From the NCBI GenBank assembly GCA_027493055.1, contig JAPUDO010000119.1, positions 1 to 64,000 of the forward strand: a stretch of 64,000 nucleotides of DNA. The letters run 5' to 3'. Numbering within the stretch: the first letter of the stretch is position 1; each line of letters opens with the position of its first letter. The position numbers were made by a program, and so were the translations under genes. Of this stretch, positions 55,724-64,000 are shown one piece after another. Source of the DNA: Niabella sp. GTDB taxonomy: Bacteria > Bacteroidota > Bacteroidia > Chitinophagales > Chitinophagaceae. The notes beneath the pieces are model-generated. The model did not search any database and was not told the DNA's origin. It saw nothing but the letters and a program-made list of their open reading frames with translations.

Positions 55724-57316
55724 ATGAATGGGCGCGAATGGATTTCATTGATCCTGCTATTGCTTGTATCCTTTGCAGATAGTGCATACAGCGCCATAAA
55801 AGTTGCCTGCATTGATCAAGCTACCCTGCCCCCCAATGCAGCAGGTACCAAACTATTGGCCAAACCAATAGTGGCACATTTTACAGGCAACACGGGTGGC
55901 CTGCAATTGCCACCGGTGTTTTCGGATAATATGGTGCTGCAAAGAAAAACACCCATACTATTTTGGGGAATAGCAGATGCAAACGAATCGGTTACCATAA
56001 AATTGGGCAACCTTATAAAAAATACAAAAGCCCGAACAGATGGCAGGTGGCAAATTATTTTTCCTGCACAGAAAGCCACCTATTCTCCTTTAACAATTGA
56101 GATCAAAACAAAAAAACAAACGCAATTATTCAAAAACGTACTGATTGGTGATGTATGGCTGTGCGCAGGTCAATCAAATATGTATTTTCCCTTGAAACAA
56201 AGTACGGGTGGCGATAGCATCATAAATTTGGCTGACAGCAGCCTGCCCCTGCGCCTGTTTAATTTTAAACAATTTGCAAAAACAGAGAACCGGGCCTGGG
56301 ACTCTATTGAACTTCTTAAAGCGAACCAGCTGGATTTTTTTTCGGGCCAATGGCAAACCAACCAAAAAGCTGAAGTAGCCTCCTTTTCTGCTATCGGGTA
56401 TGTGTTTGGGAAAAAAATAATGGAGACCGAAAAAGTACCTGTTGGTATGATTGAAATAGCAGTGGGTGGTTCACCGCTTATTTCTTGGGTGAGCCGCAAG
56501 GCTTTAGAAAATAATCCACTATTTGAATCTGCTTTTCAAGACTGGCGCAACACTGATTTCCTGGTACCGTGGTGCCGCGCCCGCGCTGATGTAAATCTGC
56601 AAAGAGCAAAAAACAATTTCCAGCGGCATACTTATGAGCCTTCTTATAATTTTGAAGCAGCGCTCAAAAAAATAATTCCTTTTCCAGTTAAAGGGGTGTT
56701 ATGGTACCAGGGAGAAAGCGATACTGAAAATGCCGGATTATTTGAACAGCTGTTCCCTTTATTCGTACAGGATTGGCGCGCACAATGGAATACTAACCTG
56801 CCATTTTATTATGTTCAGCTTTCGGGCATTGACCGCCCGGCATGGAATCATTTCAGAGACCTGCAACGCAGATTACTTCGCACAGTTCCCAATACCGGTA
56901 TGGTAGTAAGCAGCGATTGGGGAGATTCGCTGGATGTGCATTATAAAAATAAAATTCCCGTGGGCGAACGCCTGTCCAGACTTGCATTGGCAGATACATA
57001 TAAAAAACCTGTAACTTCTGGTGGCCCTTTATTTACAAACGCTATTATTAGTAACAGAAAAATAATAATCAGTTTTCAAAATGCCAAAGGCCTGAAAACA
57101 GCTGATGGTAAAGCTATTCTCGGTTTTGAAATACTTACACACAACGGTAATTTTATTAAAGCGGATGCAGTCATTCAAAATAACAAAATAATTATACCAA
57201 TACCTTGGGGTATTACTCCTGAAAAAATTGCCTATGCCTGGCAGCCATTTACACGAGCCAATCTTGTAAATGAAGACCTATTACCCGCAAGTACTTTCAT
57301 TGAAACAATAAAATAA
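55724..57316 (+). CDS. Sialate O-acetylesterase
   Basis: A 530-residue exported esterase with a signal peptide. The SGNH-type serine lies in GDVWLCAGQSNMYFPL near residue 150, and VLWYQGESDTENA carries the conserved Gln-Gly-Glu block. The His is likely in VHYKNKIPVGERL near 405. It removes O-acetyl groups from sialic acids, which otherwise block sialidase. Short start spacing of 11 bp after the sialidase gene. Bacteroides relatives (NanS/EstA-like) share the design. Confidence 0.9.
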   Translation: MNGREWISLILLLLVSFADSAYSAIKVACIDQATLPPNAAGTKLLAKPIVAHFTGNTGGLQLPPVFSDNMVLQRKTPILFWGIADANESVTIKLGNLIKNTKARTDGRWQIIFPAQKATYSPLTIEIKTKKQTQLFKNVLIGDVWLCAGQSNMYFPLKQSTGGDSIINLADSSLPLRLFNFKQFAKTENRAWDSIELLKANQLDFFSGQWQTNQKAEVASFSAIGYVFGKKIMETEKVPVGMIEIAVGGSPLISWVSRKALENNPLFESAFQDWRNTDFLVPWCRARADVNLQRAKNNFQRHTYEPSYNFEAALKKIIPFPVKGVLWYQGESDTENAGLFEQLFPLFVQDWRAQWNTNLPFYYVQLSGIDRPAWNHFRDLQRRLLRTVPNTGMVVSSDWGDSLDVHYKNKIPVGERLSRLALADTYKKPVTSGGPLFTNAIISNRKIIISFQNAKGLKTADGKAILGFEILTHNGNFIKADAVIQNNKIIIPIPWGITPEKIAYAWQPFTRANLVNEDLLPASTFIETIK

Positions 57317-57321
57317 AAAAA

Positions 57322-58506
57322 GTGAACAAAGAAAAACTTATACAACTTAAAGATTTCTATGCAAACCAGTTATTAAATGACACGGTACCGTTTTGGTTTC
57401 CGCGAAGCGTGGATACCGAATACGGCGGTTATCTTTTAATGAGAGATGCTGATGGTTCATTGATTGATGATGATAAAGCCGTGTGGATACAGGGGCGGGC
57501 AGCCTGGCTGCTATCAACACTGTACAACACCATTGACCCCAGGAAGGAATGGCTGGATGCTGCTAAAGCCGGTATTGACTTCTTAAACAAATATTGTTTT
57601 GATACAGATGGGCAGATGTTCTTCCATGTTACAAGAGACGGCAGGCCTATCAGGAAAAGAAGGTATTTCTTTTCTGAAACTTTTGCAGTAATTGCCCATG
57701 CAGCTTACGCCAAAGCCAGCGGTGATGAGCAGGCAGCCGCAAAAGCAAGAGCGCTTTTTACGGCCTGTATTCAATATGTCGATGGAGAAAAAAAACTGCC
57801 CTCAAAATTTACCGGTACCCGACCGTCCAAAGGCATTGGCGTGCCCATGATTATGATGAATACTGCACAGCAGTTGCGCGAGACCATTGGAGATCCGCGT
57901 TGCGATGAATATATTGCTAAATGGATCAGGGAGATAGAAACATATTTTGTGAAAGATGATATACAATGCGTGATGGAGCAGGTAGCGCCCGATGGCAGCA
58001 TTATTGATCATATTGACGGACGAACATTGAACCCGGGCCACGCAATAGAAGGTGCATGGTTTATCTTACATGAAGCCATGTACCGCAACAATGACGCACA
58101 TCTGATCAGTTTAGGTTGCCGTATGCTGGATTATATGTGGGAGCGCGGATGGGATAAAGAACAGGGCGGCATTTTATATTTCAGAGATGTATATCATAAG
58201 CCCGTGCAGGAGTACTGGCAGGATATGAAATTCTGGTGGCCGCATAATGAAACCATTATTGCCACTCTATTGGCCTACCTGCTTACAGGAAATGAAAAAT
58301 ATGCTCAATGGCATCAAATGGTTCATGAATATTCCTATTCTCATTTTCATGACAGGCAGCACGGAGAATGGTTTGGCTATCTGCACAGGGACGGAACTAT
58401 TGCCCAGACAGCAAAAGGAAATTTATTCAAAGGGCCGTTTCATTTACCCCGGCAGGAATGGTATTGCACCCAGATCCTTTCAAAACAGCTCAATAGCGAA
58501 ATTTAA
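57322..58506 (+). CDS. AGE-family N-acylglucosamine 2-epimerase
   Basis: A 394-residue (alpha/alpha)6-barrel protein converting N-acetylmannosamine to N-acetylglucosamine, the step after NanA. N-terminal VPFWFPRSVDTEYGGYLLMR, central RRYFFSETFAVIAHAAYAKA and C-terminal KFWWPHNETIIATLLAYL carry the conserved His and Arg residues of the family (catalytic His in GHAIEGAWF region). GTG at 57322 is taken as start because the family begins close to LKDFYANQLL. Cytosolic, five bases after the esterase gene. Confidence 0.9.
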   Translation: MNKEKLIQLKDFYANQLLNDTVPFWFPRSVDTEYGGYLLMRDADGSLIDDDKAVWIQGRAAWLLSTLYNTIDPRKEWLDAAKAGIDFLNKYCFDTDGQMFFHVTRDGRPIRKRRYFFSETFAVIAHAAYAKASGDEQAAAKARALFTACIQYVDGEKKLPSKFTGTRPSKGIGVPMIMMNTAQQLRETIGDPRCDEYIAKWIREIETYFVKDDIQCVMEQVAPDGSIIDHIDGRTLNPGHAIEGAWFILHEAMYRNNDAHLISLGCRMLDYMWERGWDKEQGGILYFRDVYHKPVQEYWQDMKFWWPHNETIIATLLAYLLTGNEKYAQWHQMVHEYSYSHFHDRQHGEWFGYLHRDGTIAQTAKGNLFKGPFHLPRQEWYCTQILSKQLNSEI

Positions 58507-58522
58507 TTTACATTGTGAATAT

Positions 58523-61138
58523 ATGAAAAGCATGTTACAACTAATCACAATGCTTCTCATTGGCCAATGTATTGGCGCGCAAACGCTTCCTCTTGGGCCA
58601 GATACGCTTTTTTCTCCTTATTATCATCAGCGCGTATCTTTATTTAAAAGTCTGCCGCAGACCAGTAACGACATCATTTTTGCAGGTAACAGCATTACTG
58701 ATGGCAATGAATGGGGCGAGCTCTTTAATGATGCACATATAAAAAACCGCGGTATAAGCGGAGATATAACAACAGGCATTTTAAACAGAATAGGCGAAAT
58801 CATTGCAGGCAAACCCGCCAAAGTATTTTTAATGACTGGCATTAATGACCTGGCAAAAGGCGTTGTTCCTGATAGCATTGTTAAAAATATACGGGCTATT
58901 GTGCAGCAAATACAAGCCCGATCGCCAGGCACAAGAGTTTATATTCAAAGCATACTGCCTGTAAATCCTGGATTCAAAAAATTCAGTAGCCACACCAATA
59001 AAAAAGAGGCAATAAAAATAATCAATAGCTGGCTGGATTCATTAGCCGGTACATCAGGTTATACGTTCATTGACCTGTATCATGCATTTGCTGATACATC
59101 CGGCGTTTTAAAAGAGGGTTATACCAATGATGGCCTGCATTTAAAAGGTGAAGCTTATTTGTTGTGGAAGCACCTTGTGTATTCCTATATATATGATTTA
59201 AATGCCAGGCCGGCCCTCATTCCTTATCCCGAACAGGTTTCATGGAATGAAGATTATTTTCCTATATACAAAATCACCGAGATCAATTTCACACAAAAGG
59301 AATTGGAAAAAGAAGCCGCGTTTTTAAAAAGCATTTTAAACAACCTGGGCTATGATGTACCAGTTTCAAACAGGGCAAGTGCCGGCGAATATGCTATTGA
59401 TTTAAAACTTCATTTCACAGGTAGTAAACAGCATAACGAAGCCTATGAGCTGAACGTGGGCCATTCTGGTATTACGATCATGGCATCCACTCCGCATGGC
59501 ATTTTCAATGGCATTCAAACCTTACGGCAGTTGTGGAGGGATGGCGTATTAATAAATCAATGTTTCATTAAAGACCAGCCGGCATTTTCATGGCGTGGCT
59601 ATATGATTGATGTAGGAAGAAATTATATCCCGATGACAGCATTAAAGCAGCAGATCGATGTTATGAGCCAATATAAACTCAACGTTTTCCATTTTCATGC
59701 AACAGAAGATATTGCATGGAGAATCGCCATCGATCAATACCCTCAGTTAACGGCACCCGAAAATATGCTGCGCAATAAAGGGATGTATTATTCAAGAAAA
59801 GAAATCAGGGAGCTTATTGACTATTGCAAAGAACGTCATATTTTGTTTGTTCCGGAAATTGATATGCCGGGGCATAGTGCGGCATTTAAAAAGGCTATGA
59901 AAACAGATATGCAGAGCGACTCCGGAATGGTTTATCTTAAAAATATACTGAAAGAATTTTGCATGGCCTATGATGTGCCCTATATACATATAGGAGCAGA
60001 TGAAGTAAAGATCACTAATCTCCGTTTTGTACCCGAAATGACGCAGTATATTGAAAGCCTGGGGAGAAAAGTAATCGGATGGCAGCCGGGCGGCAATTTT
60101 ACCAACAGCACCATACGGCAGCTTTGGATGCACAACGAAGAACTGAAAGGAAAGGAGCTGGAATTAAAGCATATTGATTCGCGCCATCTGTACATTAACC
60201 ACATGGACCCTTTGGAAGCAGTGGTCACTATTTTTAACCGAAAGATTGGGAATATCGACAAAGAATCTCCGGCAATTTGTGGCGGAACGCTTTGCATGTG
60301 GCACGACAGAGCGGTTAGAAATGAAAAAGATATTTTTTTGATGAACCCACTTTACCCCGGGATGCTCAGCTTTGCTGAGCGCATTTGGAAAGGCGGTGGT
60401 ACCCAGGGCTGGATTGCCAACATAAGTGATGGAAATGAAAAGGCTTTTGCTGAATTTGAAAAAAGATTGCTGGACCATAAAATAACTTACTTCCAGGAAA
60501 AGGACTTTCCTTATGTAAAGCAATCACAACTGCAATGGGATTTGCTTGGCCCCTTCTATAACAATGGCAATACAGGGATGTTCTTCGCACCTGAAACAAA
60601 AAAGGCCGGCAAAAACAAACCGGCAAAAACAGTAACCGGCGGTACTATTGTGCTGCGTCATTGGTGGGCGCCTTTAATTAAAGGTGCCATTGATCATCCC
60701 GAAGAAAATACTACATGGTATGCCAGTACAAGAATATGGAGTAATGAAAATAGTTTAAAAGCATTCTGGGTCGGGTTTAACAATCTTTCCCGGTCTCCGG
60801 CAACTGATTCGCCGCCATTGGGTGAGTGGGATGAAAAGAACAGTATGATTTGGGTAAATGGAGAGCCGGTAAAAGCGCCTGACTGGCAACGGCCGGGGCA
60901 AAAAGGAAATTCAGAGATCCCTTTAAATGATGAAGGCTACGAATATCGCCCACCCACAATAATCCCGTTAAAAAAAGGGAATAACAAAGTGTTGGTCAAA
61001 CTTCCTGTTGCTGGTTTTACCGGCAAGGATTGGCAAAACCCCGTAAAATGGATGTTCACTTTTGTGCCTGTAAAGCAAAACGCAGACGGCAAATGGGTGG
61101 AAGATGAAACAATAGAAGTAAGCCCTGTTAAAAAATAA
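58523..61138 (+). CDS. SGNH esterase fused to GH20 beta-N-acetylhexosaminidase
   Basis: An 871-residue exported fusion. Signal peptide (MLQLITMLLIGQCIGA). Residues of about 25-230 are an SGNH/GDSL esterase: IIFAGNSITDGNEW (Ser near 56), MTGINDLAKG and NDGLHLKGEAY (Asp-His). Then a GH20b domain (about 240-360) and a GH20 barrel (about 360-650) with the Asp-Glu pair in IHIGADEV near 491. The C-terminal 200 residues look like a carbohydrate-binding module. The pair could remove acetyl and then terminal hexosamine from the same glycan. Last gene of the locus. Confidence 0.88.
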   Translation: MKSMLQLITMLLIGQCIGAQTLPLGPDTLFSPYYHQRVSLFKSLPQTSNDIIFAGNSITDGNEWGELFNDAHIKNRGISGDITTGILNRIGEIIAGKPAKVFLMTGINDLAKGVVPDSIVKNIRAIVQQIQARSPGTRVYIQSILPVNPGFKKFSSHTNKKEAIKIINSWLDSLAGTSGYTFIDLYHAFADTSGVLKEGYTNDGLHLKGEAYLLWKHLVYSYIYDLNARPALIPYPEQVSWNEDYFPIYKITEINFTQKELEKEAAFLKSILNNLGYDVPVSNRASAGEYAIDLKLHFTGSKQHNEAYELNVGHSGITIMASTPHGIFNGIQTLRQLWRDGVLINQCFIKDQPAFSWRGYMIDVGRNYIPMTALKQQIDVMSQYKLNVFHFHATEDIAWRIAIDQYPQLTAPENMLRNKGMYYSRKEIRELIDYCKERHILFVPEIDMPGHSAAFKKAMKTDMQSDSGMVYLKNILKEFCMAYDVPYIHIGADEVKITNLRFVPEMTQYIESLGRKVIGWQPGGNFTNSTIRQLWMHNEELKGKELELKHIDSRHLYINHMDPLEAVVTIFNRKIGNIDKESPAICGGTLCMWHDRAVRNEKDIFLMNPLYPGMLSFAERIWKGGGTQGWIANISDGNEKAFAEFEKRLLDHKITYFQEKDFPYVKQSQLQWDLLGPFYNNGNTGMFFAPETKKAGKNKPAKTVTGGTIVLRHWWAPLIKGAIDHPEENTTWYASTRIWSNENSLKAFWVGFNNLSRSPATDSPPLGEWDEKNSMIWVNGEPVKAPDWQRPGQKGNSEIPLNDEGYEYRPPTIIPLKKGNNKVLVKLPVAGFTGKDWQNPVKWMFTFVPVKQNADGKWVEDETIEVSPVKK

Positions 61139-61330
61139 CACATAGAGAATAATATACTAATGTCTTTTATCAAAAATGCTGCAAAAAGTTGGACAGATCC
61201 CTTCTAAAAGCTAAAGGCATAATACGCCAAAATATTCACCTGTTTCCACAGCCCATACACACATTATTTTTCTATACTTCGCATTCACCAAATAATTGTT
61301 AATTTAGCTGCCACATAAAAGCATACAATT

Positions 61331-62302
61331 ATGCCCGAAGTTCAAAACAGGCAGTTTCTCGATTTTGAAAAACCGATCAAAGATCTGTTAGACGAAATTG
61401 AGTTAACTAACGAGCGACAAGTAAAAACCAATATTGATCTAAGCGCACAGATCGAGCAGCTTCAGAATAAGGTGGATGAAACTCGTAAGACTATTACCCA
61501 CAACCTTACGGACTGGCAGCGCGTACAGTTAAGCCGCCACCCCGACAGGCCTTACACGCACAAGTATATAGAGCTGATGACAGAAAACTATACTGAGCTG
61601 TACGGCGACCGTAATATTAAAGACGATAAAGCTATGGTAGGCGGTTTTGCTTCGTTAGACGGGCAAACCATAATGATCATCGGACAGCAAAAAGGATCCA
61701 ATACCAAAAAACGGCAGCTGCGCAATTTTGGTATGGCCAATCCCGAAGGCTACCGCAAAGCATTGCGCCTGATGAAACTGGCAGAGAAATTTAACAAACC
61801 TGTTGTTACATTAATAGATACGCCCGGCGCCTACCCCGGCCTGGAAGCCGAAGAGCGCGGCCAGGGCGAGGCTATTGCACGTAACATTTATGAAATGATG
61901 CGTCTTAAAGTGCCTGTCATCTGCATTATCATTGGCGAAGGAGCAAGCGGCGGCGCGTTGGGTATTGGCGTGGGCGACAGGGTATATATGATGGAAAATA
62001 CCTGGTACACAGTTATTTCGCCCGAAAATTGCAGCACTATCTTATGGCGCAGCTGGGACTATAAAATGAAAGCCGCCGAGCAGCTCAAGCTCACCTCAAC
62101 TAAAATGAAAGAGTTTGGCTTAATTGACGGGATTATTCCAGAACCTGATGGCGGCGCCCATTGGAATTATGAGCAATCTGCTCAGCATTTAAAAAACCAG
62201 ATACTGGCCGGGCTTGCTGAAATAAAGGATATGAAACCCGAAAAGCGCGTGGAAGCGCGCATAGAAAAATTCAGCAAAATGGGCTTCTGGGAAGAAGTGT
62301 AA
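61331..62302 (+). CDS. accA: Acetyl-CoA carboxylase carboxyltransferase subunit alpha
   Basis: Forms malonyl-CoA with AccB, AccC and AccD in fatty acid synthesis. The 323 residues show [20 protein letters not shown] at the N-terminus, the carboxyltransferase core with [40 protein letters not shown] and [19 protein letters not shown], and the C-terminal [11 protein letters not shown]. All are conserved in AccA. Upstream 61139-61330 shows no clear gene or promoter match. Followed by a word-repeat spacer and dapA. Confidence 0.98.
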   Translation: MPEVQNRQFLDFEKPIKDLLDEIELTNERQVKTNIDLSAQIEQLQNKVDETRKTITHNLTDWQRVQLSRHPDRPYTHKYIELMTENYTELYGDRNIKDDKAMVGGFASLDGQTIMIIGQQKGSNTKKRQLRNFGMANPEGYRKALRLMKLAEKFNKPVVTLIDTPGAYPGLEAEERGQGEAIARNIYEMMRLKVPVICIIIGEGASGGALGIGVGDRVYMMENTWYTVISPENCSTILWRSWDYKMKAAEQLKLTSTKMKEFGLIDGIIPEPDGGAHWNYEQSAQHLKNQILAGLAEIKDMKPEKRVEARIEKFSKMGFWEEV

Positions 62303-62304
62303 AT

Positions 62305-62525
62305 TGGAGATGACAGTTCACAGATGACGGTTGACGGGAAGAGGGTTGAAAAGTTTAAAGGTTAAAAAGTTGATAAGGATGACAGCGAGTGTAGTTGAAG
62401 ATGGTCAAACTTTGAACATTGAAACTATATCCAGTATCCGGCAACCAGTAACCAAATATAATATACGATGTACGCTCTGCCATCTGTCAGCTATCATCAG
62501 TCATCATAAATGTCAAACTTTCAAA
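62305..62525. repeat. Word-repeat palindromic spacer between accA and dapA
   Basis: Left end GATGACAGTTCACAGATGAC then GTTGAAAAGTTTAAAGGTTA (62345-62364, shared with 17119-17138); right end CATCTGTCAGCTATCATCAG in opposite sense. Centre CCAGTATCCGGCAACCAG and TACGATGTACG. Same family as 17083-17366. Confidence 0.7.
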
Positions 62526-62538
62526 CATTAAACATACA

Positions 62539-63423
62539 ATGTCTTTGCAACAAAAACTTACAGGTACCGGTATCGCTATTGTAACACCGTTCACTTCTAC
62601 CGGCGATTTTGACTGGCCTGCATTAGAAAATTTAATCAACTTCTGGATCAATAATAAAGTAGAATATTTAGTAGTAGCCGGAACCACCGGCGAAAGCGCT
62701 ACCCTTACAAGAGAAGAAGAGCAGGTGCTTTTCGATTTCGTAAAAGAAAAAACGGCCGGTCGTGCCGGATTGGTGGCTGGTATTGGAGGTAACGATACAA
62801 GAGAAGCTGTACAGGCGCTTACTAACATGAAACTGGAGGGGTATGATGCCATTCTTTCAGTATCACCTTATTACAATAAGCCCCGCCAGGAGGGTATTTT
62901 CCAGCATTATAAAGCTATTAATGATGCGGCCCCGCTGCCCGTTATCATGTACAATGTACCCGGAAGAACAGGTATGAGCGTAAGCGCAGAAACTACTTTG
63001 CGTATTGCCGAAAACTGCAAAAATATTATTGCCACCAAAGAAGCTTCCGGCAATTTTGACCAGCTGAACCAGATCATGAAAAATAAGCCTGAAGATTTTA
63101 TGCTGATCAGCGGGGATGACGGTATCACTTTACCTATGATAGCCCTGGGGGCAAAAGGGGTTATTTCTGTGGTAGCCAATGCTTATCCCGGCGATTTTTC
63201 AGAAATGGTACGCCTGTGCCTCGCAGGTAAATTCGCAGAAGCATTGCCGCTACATTTAAAATATACAGATGTGATCAATTCTATGTTCAGCGAAGGCAGC
63301 CCCTCCGGCGTAAAAGAATATTTAAAGCAAATGGGATTATGCAGTACCGATTGCAGGCTTCCTGTTGTGCCGGTAAGCGAAAAGCATGCTGCATATATTA
63401 AAACGCTGATGACCGCGTTATAA
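62539..63423 (+). CDS. dapA: 4-hydroxy-tetrahydrodipicolinate synthase
   Basis: Condenses pyruvate with aspartate semialdehyde in lysine and diaminopimelate synthesis. In 294 residues are GTTGESATLT (48-57), VSPYYNKPRQEG (about 108-119), the Tyr in MYNVPGRTG (138) and the Schiff-base lysine K167 in IIATKEASGN. These distinguish it from the nanA gene product at 50745. Length and blocks are normal for DapA. Followed by a perfect terminator. Confidence 0.97.
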   Translation: MSLQQKLTGTGIAIVTPFTSTGDFDWPALENLINFWINNKVEYLVVAGTTGESATLTREEEQVLFDFVKEKTAGRAGLVAGIGGNDTREAVQALTNMKLEGYDAILSVSPYYNKPRQEGIFQHYKAINDAAPLPVIMYNVPGRTGMSVSAETTLRIAENCKNIIATKEASGNFDQLNQIMKNKPEDFMLISGDDGITLPMIALGAKGVISVVANAYPGDFSEMVRLCLAGKFAEALPLHLKYTDVINSMFSEGSPSGVKEYLKQMGLCSTDCRLPVVPVSEKHAAYIKTLMTAL

Positions 63424-63451
63424 TCATTAATAACATTTTACTGTACACATT

Positions 63452-63480
63452 AAATGCAACTAAAAAATAGTTGCATTTTT
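63452..63480 (+). terminator. Terminator of dapA
   Basis: AAATGCAACTA (63452-63462) and TAGTTGCATTT (63468-63478) are perfect 11 bp arms with a 5 nt A loop, ending in T residues. The ATG at 63454 is part of it and is not a gene start. Confidence 0.9.
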
Positions 63481-63502
63481 AGTTTAAGATTTTTATTGTT
63501 GT

Positions 63503-63741
63503 ATGAGAATAGAAAAACTGATAGAGCGCTACGTTCACGCCTAAAGGATTTTACATGGGATGAACTAATAAAGATATTGAAGCACTATGGTTTTGAGGAA
63601 ACAGGAAGAGGGAAAACAGGTGGTTCAAGACGGAAATTTGCTAATACACATAGCCAAATTATCAGTTTGCACGAACCGCATCCTCAAAATATTTTGAAAC
63701 AATATCAGTTAAACATAGTCATTGAGCATTTGAACTTATAA
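63503..63741 (+). pseudogene. hicA: hicA toxin gene with a single-base frameshift
   Basis: Frame from ATG 63503 reads MRIEKLIER and then leaves the family; a different frame continues LRSRLKDFTWDELIKILKHY and later TGGSRRKF, HSQIISLHEPHP, NILKQYQLNIVIEHL, matching HicA toxins. The switch falls at GAGCGCTACGT (63524-63534 region), where one extra C would make Glu-Arg-Leu-Arg-Ser-Arg in one frame. So a 1 bp deletion is the simplest explanation. If real it kills the toxin; otherwise a sequencing error or a programmed frameshift. hicB follows 22 bp downstream. Confidence 0.7.
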
Positions 63742-63763
63742 TAGGTAATAAGCAATTTATTTT

Positions 63764-64000
63764 ATGAAGAACTATTTAGAATACAAAGGGTATATAGGAA
63801 CGATAGCCTTTTCTGCAGAAGACAGGGTATTCTACGGAAAACTCCAGGGAATCAATGACCTGGTTACGTTTGAAGGATCTTCTGTAAAAGAGCTGGAAGC
63901 CGCCTTCAAAGAAGCTGTTACAGATTACCTGGAAACTTGTAAGACTTTGGGGAAATCTCCCGACAAAATTTATAAAGGCACATTTAATGTAAGAGTTCCG
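63764..64000 (+). CDS. hicB: HicB-family antitoxin, 5' part (cut by window end)
   Basis: Starts at ATG 63764 and runs open to the window end (79 codons visible). The sequence MKNYLEYKGYIGTIAFSAED, VFYGKLQGINDLVTFEGSSV and KELEAAFKEAVTDYLETCKT matches HicB antitoxins, with the degraded RNase-H-like domain first and a C-terminal DNA-binding part outside the window. It is the partner of the hicA relic at 63503. Order hicA-hicB is usual. Confidence 0.85.
   Translation, partial: MKNYLEYKGYIGTIAFSAEDRVFYGKLQGINDLVTFEGSSVKELEAAFKEAVTDYLETCKTLGKSPDKIYKGTFNVRVP

Noticed and set aside
63454..63741. Single 95-codon gene from ATG 63454 as HicA
   Set aside because: That ATG lies in the dapA terminator stem and the N-terminal residues are unlike HicA; the family N-terminus is in another frame from 63503.

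Overview
The window is chromosomal DNA of a Bacteroidota bacterium, most likely family Chitinophagaceae (inference). The evidence is SusC/SusD pairs, DUF4251 and DUF4294 proteins, bacillithiol synthesis (BshC), a KDPG-like DAHP synthase fused to chorismate mutase, and promoters of the Bacteroidota type (TTTG, about 19-20 nt, TAnnTTTG) with weak or no Shine-Dalgarno sites. I see no rRNA, tRNA, CRISPR array, prophage or intact insertion sequence.

Layout. 1-2.6 kb: purE, bshC and a small stress membrane protein. 2.7-11.1 kb: a minus-strand aromatic amino acid block in transcription order pheA, aminotransferase, tyrA, DAHP synthase-chorismate mutase, aroB, aroA, aroC. It is preceded by what reads as a complete transcription attenuator: a consensus promoter, a 23-codon leader peptide with 6 Phe and 2 Tyr codons, alternative pairing segments and an intrinsic terminator. 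11.2-11.7 kb: a ParE-type toxin-antitoxin pair. 11.8-20.5 kb: DUF92, DUF4294, a large DUF2723 membrane glycosyltransferase, and a VWA protein and MoxR-type ATPase separated by a GxxExxY gene. 20.6-32.9 kb: housekeeping and envelope genes, including ahcY, an Lrp regulator, an FKBP isomerase, an RsmF-like rRNA methyltransferase and small secreted proteins. 33-38.2 kb: thyA and dfrA separated by a four-helix-bundle gene, then gcvP. 38.4-44.8 kb: a sterol-desaturase-like enzyme, a YkgJ protein, a tandem class II aldolase, and proB and proA separated by a non-coding inverted-repeat insert. 44.9-61.1 kb: a sialic acid utilisation locus with a FadR-type regulator, SusC/SusD, N-acetylneuraminate lyase, a mutarotase, an MFS transporter, sialidase, sialate O-acetylesterase, an AGE epimerase and an SGNH-GH20 fusion. 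61.3-64 kb: accA, dapA, a frameshifted hicA and the start of hicB.

The most unusual material is repetitive DNA of several kinds. (1) Three functionally paired genes (VWA/MoxR, thyA/dfrA, proB/proA) are each split by an insert bounded by imperfect inverted repeats and lying in the intercistronic gap; two carry a small co-oriented gene (GxxExxY, four-helix bundle) and one is empty. (2) Short GC-rich palindromes sit in frame inside conserved enzymes (aroA twice, tyrA, gcvP, the aminotransferase C-terminus); the tyrA and gcvP copies are nearly the same DNA read in different frames. (3) Long intergenic imperfect palindromes built from a shared vocabulary of 20-22 nt words fill many spacers.

The sialic acid locus is coherent: outer-membrane sialidase, esterase and hexosaminidase activities release sugars, SusCD and the MFS carrier import them, and lyase plus epimerase feed amino sugar metabolism. 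No N-acetylmannosamine or N-acetylglucosamine kinase is seen in the window.
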